DNA from: Bradyrhizobium canariense | GTDB lineage: Bacteria; Pseudomonadota; Alphaproteobacteria; Rhizobiales; Xanthobacteraceae | Length of the DNA stretch: 64,000 bases | Direction: 5' to 3' | Assembly: GCF_019402665.1 (NCBI RefSeq) | Contig: NZ_VSST01000048.1 | Span: forward strand, 1 to 64,000 | In this document: positions 34,317 through 44,218 of the stretch, piece after piece | How the letters are laid out: every line of letters begins with the position of its first letter | Numbering within the stretch: the first letter of the stretch is position 1 | The notes under the pieces: model-generated | The model's database searches: none | Seen by the model: the letters and a program-made list of their open reading frames with translations, nothing else | Told to the model about the DNA's origin: nothing | Translations under genes and position numbers: made by a program

Positions 34317-35279
34317 TCAGAGATGCGCCTCGATTGGGCGATGCCCGATACCCGAATCCATCAACGCGCTAATCTCCGTCAAGAACTTCGTGGGATCAAC
34401 ACGATCCGGATCAATCAAGACGCGGTCGGATTTGTATCCTCGGCGCACCCGGAATGACTCGAGCATTTCCGAAGCGATTCGATAGGCATATGGATTTGCG
34501 ACCTGGTGAAGGATCTTCTTCCATCTCGATATGTCTTGGGACTTCCACATAGCCCAACGCCCCGTCGCGAATTTCGTCCAGGTCTTGTCGTAGTCGGACT
34601 GAATGACACTCAACTGGTCCACCCAACCAATCTTGGTCGAGAAAACCAGTACCATCATTCGCTCCTCGAACGGGATTTGGTTCCGCCGTTGGAGCACCAC
34701 AGGGCGCTTGATTAGATGCCACAGCTTGGGACGAAACGTATTGACCAGAAAGACGCTCGTGTCCCGAAAGCCGTTGCGCTCACAGAAGACGCTATAGAAG
34801 AATTCCGGAGAGTACTGGAACAGCCCGTGCGCGGGAAAGCCGTTCGCATTTGTGGCCAGCAATATCGAGCCACCGGTCTTCACCATCTTGACGATGTTTT
34901 CGATTACCTGGGCAACATCGAAAATGTGCTCCATCGAGCCGAAATCCAAGAACGCGTCAAATTGATTATGGAGGCTGTCCGGAACCGGGCAGTTGAAATC
35001 GTGAATGCATGACGCGCCTTCAAACGCGGACGCATCGACGGACGTGATTTTTTTAGCGCCGAGTTTTTGCAGCAGAGGCTCGCAGAAGGCGCCGACCGTC
35101 AAGGTTTCATCATAGTCAAAATTGAAATCTTTTCGTACCGCCTCGAATTCTTGCTTCCAGAAGTGAATTTCGTGCCGGCCGAGCGTTGCGCTGTTACAAA
35201 AGTTGAAGTTATAAACCCGGCTGGCGAAACTCAGGGCTCGAAGCCCCGTCAGATCAATGCCCACGACTTGCTCCATCAA
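34317..35279 (-). CDS. SAM-dependent methyltransferase-like protein
   Basis: Protein of 320 residues with a class I methyltransferase layout. Strand beta-1 and its loop are DETLTVGAFCEPLLQKLGAKKITSVDASAFEG, and the motif-IV region is FDAFLDFGSMEHIFDVAQVIENIVKMVKTGGSILLATNANGFPAHGLFQYSPEFF, typical of methyltransferases that act in polysaccharide clusters. The Gly-rich SAM loop is weaker than usual (the region reads VGAFCEPLL), so cofactor binding is less certain. The C-terminal 120 residues are not recognised. It lies in a leftward set with the beta-helix gene, 33 bases upstream of it. Confidence 0.75.
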   Translation of the reverse strand: MMEQVVGIDLTGLRALSFASRVYNFNFCNSATLGRHEIHFWKQEFEAVRKDFNFDYDETLTVGAFCEPLLQKLGAKKITSVDASAFEGASCIHDFNCPVPDSLHNQFDAFLDFGSMEHIFDVAQVIENIVKMVKTGGSILLATNANGFPAHGLFQYSPEFFYSVFCERNGFRDTSVFLVNTFRPKLWHLIKRPVVLQRRNQIPFEERMMVLVFSTKIGWVDQLSVIQSDYDKTWTKFATGRWAMWKSQDISRWKKILHQVANPYAYRIASEMLESFRVRRGYKSDRVLIDPDRVDPTKFLTEISALMDSGIGHRPIEAHL

Positions 35280-35367
35280 AGGTACACTAACTCATCTGGT
35301 GGATCGTTCAGCTCCGCAACCAAAACCAGTTTGGCAGCCTCGGTTCTTCAGGATATGGCAAGCGGGT

Positions 35368-36363
35368 TCAACCCGCAGCCGGGCTCCACATCTTTGTGAA
35401 GCCCGATCTCGCGTAATAGACCCGTCTCCGTGCGCCGCGAATGATCCGCAGACTTTCGCGACCAAGCGACAATGGCAGTGAAGGCGGCAGAACAACGTGC
35501 CCTTGCGGTTCAAGCCACGCACTAATTTGCGGATGTCCAGGCTTGAGCGTGGCAAGCAGCTTGTCCCACATCTCCGGATTCATCGAGTCGTGGAAATGCA
35601 GCACGCTCACGTCGATCACTTTTGCAGGACTATAGTTGCCGGGCAGAAAGCTGCACACGGGGAAATTGCTTTTGTCAGGCAGAGCACGCCACACGAGGCC
35701 CAGCCGAAGTACGGTCAACCCCAACACGACCTGATCCATGAAGTGAACTTGCGAGTGTGTTCTGGCAACATGCCGATCAAGAAAGGTCTTGAAGCCGGCG
35801 AGGAACTCTCGGCCAAAGCGTGCAGTGCGCCGGTACACATAAAGCCCGGCATTCCAGTAGAATCGAATGCGATGTCCGTCACCCGTCTGAAGCCAGGGAA
35901 GGTCGTCCGCGACCTTCCCGATAAGCGCGGCGGAGCGGCCCCAGAATGGGTCATTCGGATCGGTTACGCCTCTCGACCCAATCACTCCGGCATCCGGAGC
36001 GCTCGCAAGGAAGTCTACCCCAGGCAGGAGCTCAAGATCGTTTGGCTCTCGCAAGAACAGGATGTCACTGTCGACCCAAGCAATTGCGTCCGTCGTCACC
36101 CTCTCCTCAACGGCAGCAATCGCTTCCGCCTTGTTCATGTAGTGATGCCAGGCGTAGGGATTCCTTGGCGACACTCGCAAGTGCTTGATCCCAAGTTCGA
36201 TCATTCGACGGCGCGTTTCCAACGTAAGAGGCGGCGTAAGACGGGGCGTTACCGCAATGACGTCCAGATTTGCAAACCGGCCGCCAAAGCGACGAAGGCT
36301 TTCCACCATCCGCAGCGTAAGCAGTTCCAGAAGGCCCGACTCAATGCAAACTACAATTGTCAT
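35368..36363 (-). CDS. Glycosyltransferase with a DxD motif
   Basis: Protein of about 331 residues. The start TIVVCIESGLLELLTLRMVESLRRFGG looks like the first beta-alpha unit of a GT-A fold. ERVTTDAIAWVDSDILFLREP carries the metal-binding DSD. RIRFYWNAGLYVYRR and QVHFMDQVVLGL recall nucleotide-diphospho-sugar transferases (GT8/GT77-like). The ATG at 36363 is preferred because the frame upstream to 36606 overlaps the preceding transferase gene by 190 bases. Donor and acceptor are unknown; it should act in the cytosol on the repeat unit. Confidence 0.78.
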   Translation of the reverse strand: MTIVVCIESGLLELLTLRMVESLRRFGGRFANLDVIAVTPRLTPPLTLETRRRMIELGIKHLRVSPRNPYAWHHYMNKAEAIAAVEERVTTDAIAWVDSDILFLREPNDLELLPGVDFLASAPDAGVIGSRGVTDPNDPFWGRSAALIGKVADDLPWLQTGDGHRIRFYWNAGLYVYRRTARFGREFLAGFKTFLDRHVARTHSQVHFMDQVVLGLTVLRLGLVWRALPDKSNFPVCSFLPGNYSPAKVIDVSVLHFHDSMNPEMWDKLLATLKPGHPQISAWLEPQGHVVLPPSLPLSLGRESLRIIRGARRRVYYARSGFTKMWSPAAG

Positions 36364-36416
36364 CGATAGCGGTGCAGCGCCGTCCGCCGGGACCGAGGTT
36401 TCTCCGGAGCGATCCG

Positions 36417-37208
36417 TCAAACGCAGTCCTCCCTGGCCGCGAACCCGAGCTCCCTCGCGATCGATTCGGGAGACTCGACCATTGGATGCAAGGTAGACGC
36501 TCGCAACAGAGCCTTGTACCTCAAGCGGAGGCCGCGAAGCAGCAGCGGCAACGGATTCCTTGTCAACCGCACGATCACAGTTGGCAACGGAAGTAGTACT
36601 CTCCACTTCTGAACCATGAAGCGGTAAGCGGCAACGTAAGTGCCGTCGAGCCGAACACCGGCCTTGCTGTTATGAATAACGGGTAGATTGATCGCATAGG
36701 ATTTCATGCCCAATCGGTGGGCTTCGAGCACGATGTCCGTTCCGTACAAATGGAAGGAGGGCAACCCCGGATCAAAGGAGATTTCCGAAGCCCGGCGCAG
36801 GATCAAAACGACTTCATCGAGGCTCGTCACCTGTCGCGGCACATCGAACGGCGCCCCGCATACGGCGCCGAGGCCAGCGTCCCACAGATGACCGACGAAC
36901 TCTCCATCGTTCGTCATGCCACAAAGACCAGCTACGGCCCAACACGGGTCCGCCGAACTGAGCCTTTCACAAGCCACATTCAGTTGGGAAAACCAACCTT
37001 CGGGAAAGTAAACGTCCTGATGAGCAAAAACGACAACGTCCGCGTGAGCCCTCGCAACTGCCTCGCGATACGCCACCGAAGCGGCCTTTGCGCCCCAGAT
37101 CACCGAAAGCTCGATCGGGCCGCCGGCAATATCAGGCGAGGCCTGCAGATTCCGCCGGAGAATCGCCTCATCGTTTGCGACGCAATAAACCTGCACCGAC
37201 CACGTCAT
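36417..37208 (-). CDS. Glycosyltransferase, GT2-like
   Basis: Protein of about 264 residues. It has a short N-terminal Rossmann-type unit (WSVQVYCVANDEAILRRNL), then a GT2-like core with AYREAVARAHADVVVFAHQDVYFPEGW (HQDVY being the metal-binding acidic motif), WAVAGLCGM, and LPSFHLYGTDIVLEAHRLGMKSYAINLPVIHNS in the acceptor part. It resembles the family of short transferases found in O-antigen and EPS loci. GAGGTG lies 9 bases before the ATG at 37208. It is divergent from the Wzy-like gene across an AT-rich spacer and upstream of the DxD transferase on the same strand. Confidence 0.8.
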   Translation of the reverse strand: MTWSVQVYCVANDEAILRRNLQASPDIAGGPIELSVIWGAKAASVAYREAVARAHADVVVFAHQDVYFPEGWFSQLNVACERLSSADPCWAVAGLCGMTNDGEFVGHLWDAGLGAVCGAPFDVPRQVTSLDEVVLILRRASEISFDPGLPSFHLYGTDIVLEAHRLGMKSYAINLPVIHNSKAGVRLDGTYVAAYRFMVQKWRVLLPLPTVIVRLTRNPLPLLLRGLRLRYKALLRASTLHPMVESPESIARELGFAAREDCV

Positions 37209-37254
37209 CGTCACTTACACCTCGGGCGGATCAGAGCGTGAGTTACCTCGATCG

Positions 37255-37345
37255 TGACCAGATCGATGCCAGCCTATTTAATTTACAAGCCAGAGTAAAT
37301 TATATATCAACTAAAATAGCAATTAATGTTTTAATGTAAATCACG
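37255..37345. promoter_or_regulatory. AT-rich divergent promoter island (wzy / GT2)
   Basis: The spacer between the divergent GT2 and Wzy-like genes holds long runs of A and T with TTTAATTT, TAAATTATATAT and TTAATGTTTTAATGTAAAT patterns. The surrounding coding DNA is GC-rich. It is a good candidate for binding by a MucR/H-NS-type silencer and for both promoters. Confidence 0.5.
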
Positions 37346-37367
37346 ACATTTTTTCGAGGGGAGCGGA

Positions 37368-38714
37368 TTGGCTGTCCAGAGCACTTACGGAGTCAGCTTT
37401 GCGAGGCGTCCGCCGGCGCAGGGAGTCGTCGTTCCGGCCCATGATCCCGGGCGATCGGTCGCGTCGCGCGGCTTTGTTGCGTGGATCGTACTGATCGGTA
37501 TTGCCCTGCCATCCAATATGACGTTTTTCCTGGCCGGTGCGAAGTTTACACCCGCCCGATTAGTTATTTGCCTCCTGATGCTTCCCGGGCTGGCCGAACT
37601 CGTTCGAAAAGGGCGACACCTCGCCGCATCGGACTTGTTTGTTTGCTTGGCCATGGCCTGGATGTTCCTAGCTGTCTCCCAGACCGACGAATCATGGTCG
37701 TCGACAGCCGCGCTGATATTCGAATTCGGTGGCGGCTATTTGGTTGCCCGCGCTTATTTCCATGGACGCCCCGCACTCGGAACATTCGTTCGAGCGCTCA
37801 AAGCCATCTCCATCATGGTCATCGGCTTGGCAATCCTTGAACAGCTGCTTCACTACCATATCGGCGCTGCACTATTTGGCTTAACAATTTCAGGTTACGA
37901 GTACAGATATGGCTGGTTGCGTTCGTTCTCAACGTTTCCTCATCCGATATTGTACGGCACGTTCTGTGCCAGTACGGGCACCATCTTCTTGTATTCGGAA
38001 CGAAGCTTTCTCGGTCGAATTTTCTACGGAGGCTTGTGCTTCTTCGGATGTCTGCTGGCAATGTCGTCCGCGCCACTCATGTCCTTCGTCATTGCAGTTC
38101 TTGTCGGTCTTTATGACAGTATTTTGCATTCATGGCGCTGGCGTTGGCAGGCCCTAGTGGCAGGCATCAGTGCCCTTCTGGTTGCCGTATCTTTCGCGGC
38201 CAGCCGGCCGGTCTCGTGGATCATCGCAAATCTCACTCTTGATCCATCCACCGGATACTTCCGTGTCGCCACTTGGGACAGCTCCTTCTTTTATATCGGC
38301 GCGTCTCCTTACTTCGGATATGGCTTCAATCAATACGCGCCCGTTGAGGACTTCTTTGGCAATGTATCAGTCGACTCCACCTGGCTCGTGATGGCGCTTC
38401 GGTTTGGCCTTCCTTCGATTGCCCTTCTTTTGACGGCCAACGTCACATCATTCTTCAGCGGCGGCTCGAACTCCGTACGATGCTCCAGCGATCCCTTCAT
38501 CCGCGACCTGCGTACCGGGTTTACCTTGACGCTTGTCGTGCTGATGTTCGTCGGTTTGACGGTGCATTATTGGAACAACGTTTGGCTGTTCTGGGGCGTC
38601 TGCCTTGGCATCCGCGTATCACTTCAGGAGCTACGCCTTAACACCCGATCCTATCCGATGTTGCTCGGCGATCGACCAGAACTCGAATCTGTACAAGGCC
38701 ATCGCGCTCGATGA
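37368..38714 (+). CDS. O-antigen/EPS polymerase (Wzy/WaaL-like)
   Basis: Polytopic membrane protein of 448 residues with about ten to twelve hydrophobic segments (for example FVAWIVLIGIALPSNMTFFLAG, PLMSFVIAVLVGLYDSIL, LTLVVLMFVGLTVHYWNNVWLFWGVCLGI) and a long periplasmic loop with the signature-like FYIGASPYFGYGFNQYAPVE and DSTWLVMALRFGLP. This G-x-G-x-N loop and the DSTWL block are typical of Wzy polymerases and WaaL ligases. It would join lipid-linked repeat units in the periplasm, in line with the Wzx gene nearby. The start is TTG with AGGGGAG about 6 bases upstream. Confidence 0.85.
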   Translation: MAVQSTYGVSFARRPPAQGVVVPAHDPGRSVASRGFVAWIVLIGIALPSNMTFFLAGAKFTPARLVICLLMLPGLAELVRKGRHLAASDLFVCLAMAWMFLAVSQTDESWSSTAALIFEFGGGYLVARAYFHGRPALGTFVRALKAISIMVIGLAILEQLLHYHIGAALFGLTISGYEYRYGWLRSFSTFPHPILYGTFCASTGTIFLYSERSFLGRIFYGGLCFFGCLLAMSSAPLMSFVIAVLVGLYDSILHSWRWRWQALVAGISALLVAVSFAASRPVSWIIANLTLDPSTGYFRVATWDSSFFYIGASPYFGYGFNQYAPVEDFFGNVSVDSTWLVMALRFGLPSIALLLTANVTSFFSGGSNSVRCSSDPFIRDLRTGFTLTLVVLMFVGLTVHYWNNVWLFWGVCLGIRVSLQELRLNTRSYPMLLGDRPELESVQGHRAR

Positions 38715-38893
38715 GCGCAACACTTTCCAGCACTTTGTAGCGTGACACACCCAATTTTGCTGGGTGGCTCGAACCCCGATGTCACAGGCCAATGCACTTG
38801 GAAGAAGCAGCGGTGCATCGATCTGCATGGGCTGGCCGGATGAACCAAATGCCGCGCGTCCACGGGTTGTGAACTGAAAATTCTGGACATCGG

Positions 38894-40420
38894 TCAATAG
38901 GCACCGGCATTCCAGGGACCAACGGTCGGTCGTGAACGGACAGGATTCGCGGGATGAGCTACAACTTTTTCAGATCCGTCAAGGACACCCAAGGTTGTGG
39001 TACCGCAGAGTGCGGGAGCTGACTGGCATACAAGGGAAAGATTGAGGCCGCGACCGATTGTACTTCCTGCAACTGCAAGGTAGCTACCCGCGGTAGTATA
39101 GCCTTCAAAGTCCGCCTGGGATTTGGTTTGAAGGATATTACCGCCTTCATCATGGAAGTCGCAGCGCGCCGCGGCGCGACAGTCTACACCAGCGCTCAGG
39201 CTTGAATATCCGACCAGATGATTGTTTGCAAAATGCACCGGTCCGGACCAGGAAGGCGTGGTGCTGTTGGCGCCATTGAAGTGAATATGGCAGGGCGACT
39301 CGAACGTGTTATTGTAAACGTGAGAAGTTGCGGATCCAACTCCCGCGCTGAAGCCCGGCGGATTCTGCATCAAGCAGTTCATCGGATTGTCTATGTCAGA
39401 GAAGACGTTATTGAAGACGTATAGGACCGAGCCCTGCAACCAGATCGTCACTCCCTCGTTGGTATGACGAATGACGTTGTTGTAAAAATATGTTCTTCCC
39501 TCCGCGAGACCTCCAAGGGACTCCACGACGTTGCCGTGAGCGAAATGGCGCTCGACAGGATTGTACAAGAATTCAAACAGATTGTCGTGCACGTATGTCG
39601 GATTCGAACAGACGGCCCCGTTCGAGAGGCGGCGAAAGACATTGTTGTGAACGTCGTAGCATTCGGCGTAGATTCCAAAACCGCTGGACCTTTTTGACGT
39701 GGTGCCCAACGAGGAATCTGATCCATCAAAGATGTTGGAAACGACCACGTTGTCCGTAATGCCACTTCCCGCACCCAAAATCATATAGTGCGTATCATCG
39801 CCGGCATGCGTAGCCATCGTCCATCCATGAAAATAGGAATTTGAAATCGTGATGGAGGAACCGCTGCGAAAGATCGACGCTCCGCGAGGTACTGCGCCCC
39901 AGCATTTTCCCGTAAACTCGAAGCCGTCAAAGTCGACGTGATGTACATTCTTGAGAGTCAGGGCAGTGATGTCAGAGTCGTCATAAGCGCAGCTTTCGGG
40001 TCGATCTGTGCTCAAGGGATTGTCCATATCGAGAACAGGACGACTCCAGGATGGGCCACTGAACCAAGTGTGGTCTACTCCTATGTAGATGTGATCCCGG
40101 CTGGTTCCGCTCCAGGTCCAGACCCACGGGATTCCTTGAACGAGACCATTAGCGGCATGCCATGTCTCTCGGCCGCGAAACAGGAAACGGTCACCTGGTT
40201 TCGGAATGGTCGTCGCGCAGGTCGCACTGCAATCCGGCATACCAGGTGCATGCAGCCAGGCGGTACTCTTAGTGATACCATCGTGTGAATCTGCGCCCTC
40301 CGCTGAAACATAGTAGGTGGATCCGAACGAACGGTTACCGCCGATGATGGACCACAGTAAACTTGTGGCTCCGATCACAGCTAGCGTTCTCGCAAGACTA
40401 CCCTTCGTCATTTTTGGCAT
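38894..40420 (-). CDS. Exported right-handed beta-helix protein
   Basis: Protein of about 508 residues with an N-terminal signal (LARTLAVIGATSLLWSIIGG) and a parallel beta-helix body that starts STYYVSAEGADSHDG, as in pectate-lyase-like exported proteins. Repeating coils with stacked Asn and Val/Ile are visible: NVVVSNIFDGSD, DVHNNVFRRLSNG, YVHDNLFEFLY, YFYNNVIRHTNEG, YVFNNVFSDIDN, HVYNNTFESPC. Catalytic residues cannot be assigned. It does not resemble the other two beta-helix proteins closely. It probably modifies or binds the polysaccharide in the periplasm or at the surface. The ATG at 40420 is preferred over a GTG at 40489; one at 40411 is also possible. Confidence 0.8.
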   Translation of the reverse strand: MPKMTKGSLARTLAVIGATSLLWSIIGGNRSFGSTYYVSAEGADSHDGITKSTAWLHAPGMPDCSATCATTIPKPGDRFLFRGRETWHAANGLVQGIPWVWTWSGTSRDHIYIGVDHTWFSGPSWSRPVLDMDNPLSTDRPESCAYDDSDITALTLKNVHHVDFDGFEFTGKCWGAVPRGASIFRSGSSITISNSYFHGWTMATHAGDDTHYMILGAGSGITDNVVVSNIFDGSDSSLGTTSKRSSGFGIYAECYDVHNNVFRRLSNGAVCSNPTYVHDNLFEFLYNPVERHFAHGNVVESLGGLAEGRTYFYNNVIRHTNEGVTIWLQGSVLYVFNNVFSDIDNPMNCLMQNPPGFSAGVGSATSHVYNNTFESPCHIHFNGANSTTPSWSGPVHFANNHLVGYSSLSAGVDCRAAARCDFHDEGGNILQTKSQADFEGYTTAGSYLAVAGSTIGRGLNLSLVCQSAPALCGTTTLGVLDGSEKVVAHPANPVRSRPTVGPWNAGAY

Positions 40421-40639
40421 TCCCGCGCCGATGAAGAGGCCACCGACGGACGCTTGTGCGCCTGGGAACGGATCCGAGGAGCGGCTCACTTTCCAAGGGA
40501 GCTATGGACGCATCGATAATTCCGCTTTGGCGCCTCAAGCCTGCCTGTCCGGCCGACACAGCGTTCGGACGCAAATGGCACGCGGCCCTCCCGGGTTGAT
40601 CCTCCACAACCTTCATCTTTACACACCACCCGAGCAATC

Positions 40640-42232
40640 TTAGCCAAGCCGGGCAAACTTCAACCGATCCACTGACGGAAGCAGACGCAACAGAGCAGCT
40701 CTTTCCTGCTGTGTAGTCGCCCAAAACAAGCTGAGTGCGCCATACGTGCAAAGAGACACGATGCACAAGATTGCTAAGTTGCCAAGACTATTTGCGTAGG
40801 GACGAAAATAGAACAGCATAGCAAGTTGAACCGTGGCACAGATCAGAGGTCGTAGAAAACCGTGAGAGACAAGTTCCCAATGCGAAGCTCCAATCATGCG
40901 CGTAATCGTAAATACGAACAGTGGAACCACTAACATCTGAGGCACCAGCGCAGCAAACGCAGCACCGTTGATGCCGTACGCAGGAACAAGCACCAAGTTT
41001 GCGAGGAGCGTGACACCTGATGAGGAGAATGCAAAAATCGCCGGTACCCAGGCCTGGCCGACGCCCAAGGAAGTCACAGTAGCCACCCCGCTGATGGCGC
41101 TCAAGAAGGTTGCAGCTCCCAGTGCGCGAAGAACGACAGCTCCTTGCTCGGCATATTCGCTGCCGAGCCACAGCTGGAGTATTGGGCCTGGCAAGCTCAG
41201 CAGAATGACAGTGAAAGGCAAAGTGATAAGTGTAAGGATTTTGGTCGAGCGAAGATACAGCTCATGGATTTTGTCGTGAGCGCCCATAGAGTGCAGTTCA
41301 CTCGTGAAGGGAAATACCACCGAAGTTATGTTCGCCGCACTGGCAGATGCTTTGTCGGAAATCAGAGAAGGCAGCGTATAGTACGTGACGGCAGCGAGCG
41401 GCAGATAGTACGCCAGGATTAGACGATCGACCTTGGCGACGATCAGAGAGAATATCGCGGATAAGAACAGCGGAAGAGAAAGACTGAGTAGCCTGCGGAA
41501 GGCCGACGAACTAAACCTCGGCACAAAGCTCAAGCCCGGTATGAAGCTTTTGCTGGCAAACGCAAAAGCGCCCACCGCCAAAAGATTCGACGCGAGAATT
41601 ACGACGAGAACCGCCCTGATTGAATACCCGCAAGCGAGCACCGCAACCGGTCCTAGACACCTCACCGCGCCGACCATGACATTGATCGCATTAAGGACTC
41701 CAAACCGCTGCACCGCGATCGGGAGGGACGAGATCGCTTCCAGGAGCATCGTGGTGAACAGGCCAAGGGCGGCCAAATAAATGGCAAAGCTGGCTACAGC
41801 ATCAACGTCCGGTCCGCCGCGAAAAAAGAGCCCCCCAATGAGTTGTCTTGGTACGATTAATACAATCAGTCCGATTAGGCCCGCCACCAAACATGTAGCC
41901 CAAGCCGTCTGAAATAGTTGACCGATCGTCTGGAATTCGCCCTTCCAGTAGAGCTCGGATACGTATTTTGTCAGGGCACGTCCAATCCCGAGGTTCAGCA
42001 GACTGCCAAAACCCGCGATGACTTGAACGAGAGCCACTATCCCAAAGAGCTCCGGACCGAGGCGACGAACGGTATAGGGCGTGGTGGCAAGGGTCAGTAT
42101 CAGGATCAGACCTTGTCCGACGTAGTTCAAAATCGTGTTGCTGAAAAACAAACCGCTTACGCTGCGATCTCCCGCTGAGGGATCCGCCACACGCGCAGGT
42201 GTGGCGGCAATCTGCAACTGGGGCAAATTCAT
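40640..42232 (-). CDS. Polysaccharide flippase (Wzx/MOP family)
   Basis: Membrane protein of about 530 residues with 12-14 hydrophobic segments, in the MOP superfamily pattern: FFSNTILNYVGQGLILILTLATTPYTVRRLG, YKWKGEFQTIGQLF-like Wzx linker WKGEFQTIGQLFQTAW, and paired helices such as LFLSAIFSLIVAKVDRLILAYYLPLAAVTYY and GPILQLWLGSEYAEQGAVVLRALGAATFLSA. It should carry lipid-linked repeat units across the inner membrane, as partner of the Wzy-like polymerase. The frame extends upstream to 42331, overlapping the GT4 gene by 23 bases; the ATG at 42232 has GGCGGA upstream and is preferred with modest confidence. Confidence 0.9.
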   Translation of the reverse strand: MNLPQLQIAATPARVADPSAGDRSVSGLFFSNTILNYVGQGLILILTLATTPYTVRRLGPELFGIVALVQVIAGFGSLLNLGIGRALTKYVSELYWKGEFQTIGQLFQTAWATCLVAGLIGLIVLIVPRQLIGGLFFRGGPDVDAVASFAIYLAALGLFTTMLLEAISSLPIAVQRFGVLNAINVMVGAVRCLGPVAVLACGYSIRAVLVVILASNLLAVGAFAFASKSFIPGLSFVPRFSSSAFRRLLSLSLPLFLSAIFSLIVAKVDRLILAYYLPLAAVTYYTLPSLISDKASASAANITSVVFPFTSELHSMGAHDKIHELYLRSTKILTLITLPFTVILLSLPGPILQLWLGSEYAEQGAVVLRALGAATFLSAISGVATVTSLGVGQAWVPAIFAFSSSGVTLLANLVLVPAYGINGAAFAALVPQMLVVPLFVFTITRMIGASHWELVSHGFLRPLICATVQLAMLFYFRPYANSLGNLAILCIVSLCTYGALSLFWATTQQERAALLRLLPSVDRLKFARLG

Positions 42233-42308
42233 TAGAGTCCGCCTGTCCAATTTTTCCAGCGAGCGCTCCCGCGACGCAATTCCTTTTGCCTCTCCGCAAA
42301 GCAGCTGC

Positions 42309-43454
42309 TCACCGGCGTTCGCGTCCGGCATTGGTCGCGCGCTTGCTCAGCGCGTCCTCCAGAACGGATTCGAAGCTCATCACCGCCCGGTCCCATGTAA
42401 ATTGTTGAATATGCGAATGCCCCTGCCGAGCCAATCGCAACCTCAGCTCTCGGCTTTGCACCATTTCCACAATGTTCGCCGCCAACGCATCAGGATCTTT
42501 CGGCGAGCTCAAAAGCGCCGTTTCCCTGTCCCGCGCATATTCGTGGTGGCCCCCGATGTCCGTTGCGGCCAACGCCGAGCCGCACTGGAGAGCCTCAGCG
42601 GGTGGAAGCGGCCATCCTTCTGTCCAGCTCGGGGCCACAAAGATCGCGGCTCGGTTGTAAATCCCGCGCAGCTCCGCCTGAGCCGGGTTATGATGGTACT
42701 CGACCCAGTTCGGCAGGCCGGCAGGAGGAGGAAAAATTCCAAAGATTATCGCCTTCAGTTCTGGCACTTTTTGTTTGACCTTACGAAGAGCGGCGAGGCC
42801 ATCAGATGACCCTTTCCAATCCGACATGTGATAAAGCATTGCGACCGTATTCGGATCGCGCTCCTCCGGCGCAACGTCCAGCCCAAATGTCCGGAAGTTC
42901 AGACCATTCGGGATATACTGAGCCGACTCACCGAGCGATTGCGCGACTTCTTCAAGCCATCGAGAGATGACCACCTTTTGCAGAGGAAGTTTCCAGGTGG
43001 CGATGACATCCGCCTCTGCGGCGGACCAAGTTTCCAAATGTTGGATCAGATAGGCGCGAGCACCAGGATAGGTTGCTACCCACTTAGCCGTGTACCAGTA
43101 GGTAGCCACCCAAACATCTGATGCTGGCATGCAGCTCGGATGGGGCGTTTGAGAGCAAATAAGCTCCACCCCTGGACCGATCTCAAACCACCTATCTGGA
43201 CGGTACTTTCCCGTGATTCTGCGACGTTGGTAGCCGAGCCACCGCCGTCCGCGGCCGACAAGGTCGGTCCGTAATTCTTCGATCTCTTCCATGGTCAGAA
43301 TGTGGGGGTGGACCACTCTCACTTTCCAACCGCGCCGTGCCAGACCGTTCGCATACTCATACGCCACTTTAAAGCCGCCGACGGGCGCGTTTCCGCTCCC
43401 CGGCAAAAGGAAGCTAACCGTCCTTGCTCTGGGCTCGGCCTTGTGTTCAGGCAT
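42309..43454 (-). CDS. Glycosyltransferase family 4
   Basis: GT-B transferase of 381 residues. The N-terminal domain begins VSFLLPGSGNAPVGGFKVAYEYANGLARRGWKVRVVHP. The donor domain contains VVISRWLEEVAQSLG, YIPNGLN, AMLYHMSDWKGSSDGLAALRKVKQKVPEL, then IYNRAAIFVAPSWTEGWPLPPAEALQCGSALAATDIGGHHEYA with the E-x7-E-type motif EGWPLPPAE. It looks like rhamnosyl- and mannosyl-transferases of O-antigen clusters. It is the first gene of a leftward pair with the flippase, which overlaps or follows its end. Confidence 0.88.
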   Translation of the reverse strand: MPEHKAEPRARTVSFLLPGSGNAPVGGFKVAYEYANGLARRGWKVRVVHPHILTMEEIEELRTDLVGRGRRWLGYQRRRITGKYRPDRWFEIGPGVELICSQTPHPSCMPASDVWVATYWYTAKWVATYPGARAYLIQHLETWSAAEADVIATWKLPLQKVVISRWLEEVAQSLGESAQYIPNGLNFRTFGLDVAPEERDPNTVAMLYHMSDWKGSSDGLAALRKVKQKVPELKAIIFGIFPPPAGLPNWVEYHHNPAQAELRGIYNRAAIFVAPSWTEGWPLPPAEALQCGSALAATDIGGHHEYARDRETALLSSPKDPDALAANIVEMVQSRELRLRLARQGHSHIQQFTWDRAVMSFESVLEDALSKRATNAGRERR

Positions 43455-44218
43455 GATCTATCTGACCCAAGAGTTGTTCCGCGAAACCGAGAACTCTGAC
43501 TGGCGGCGGTCTGCGTTGCGCGTGCCGTCGGGATCCAGGACCCTCTCTGTAGAAGGGGCTGTGTGCCCCCAGCCTAACGAGCCAACCTTCCCGCAAAGAT
43601 TCCCGGAGGAATGGAACGAGAGATCTACGCAGGCCCTGCAACGCCGGCCGGCAACTGCAAACAACAACCAAAATAACCGATTCCATTGGATTTCATTTTT
43701 TTCATTATATATTCAGATTATAAGACGATTAATTATTTAATCAAGCGCCATCCATTATTGATGGCGCGAATCTCCGGCTACATTTGTAGCCGCGACAATT
43801 TTGCGGTGCCGGCATGCGGCTAGTTTCGAATTTCGGCCGGATCCGGCTCGGGGGCATCCTTCAGTGACTTGCCCGCATGTTCGAACCTGCTCGCCCTTTT
43901 GCATCTCAGGCCTCTTGCACCAATGATGGCGTCGACGAGCTTTCATTCAAAGCGGCTCCTTGAACGAACAGCACGCGCTGTTCAATTGGTTGCGGGGGAA
44001 CGGCCCTGCTGTCGTTCATCCAGAGCCTGATACTTCGCCACTTTCTCGTGGCTTGCCCGAACCGGAAGAAGCAAAAGATCACCTGCTGCGCCACTTGCAA
44101 GATTCGCCTCTGCTTGACTGCGGGATAAAATCCGCGGGTGGCAACTACGGAGGGCCTTTGCGGTTGCGTACTTCTGTGCGACACCTCCTCTATTGAAGTC
44201 CGGGATTGGATTGTCAGT
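43455..44218. other. About 760 bases without a supported gene; divergent promoter region
   Basis: Separates the leftward GT4/flippase pair from the rightward GT2 gene. An AT-rich island (about 43690-43745, with ATTATATATTC and GATTAATTATTTAATC) lies on the GT4 side. Open frames at 43900-44200 on both strands lack conserved patterns and are read as non-coding. Confidence 0.5.

Noticed and set aside
43900..44200. Frames on both strands between the GT4 and GT2 genes
   Set aside because: No conserved pattern; read as divergent promoter DNA.
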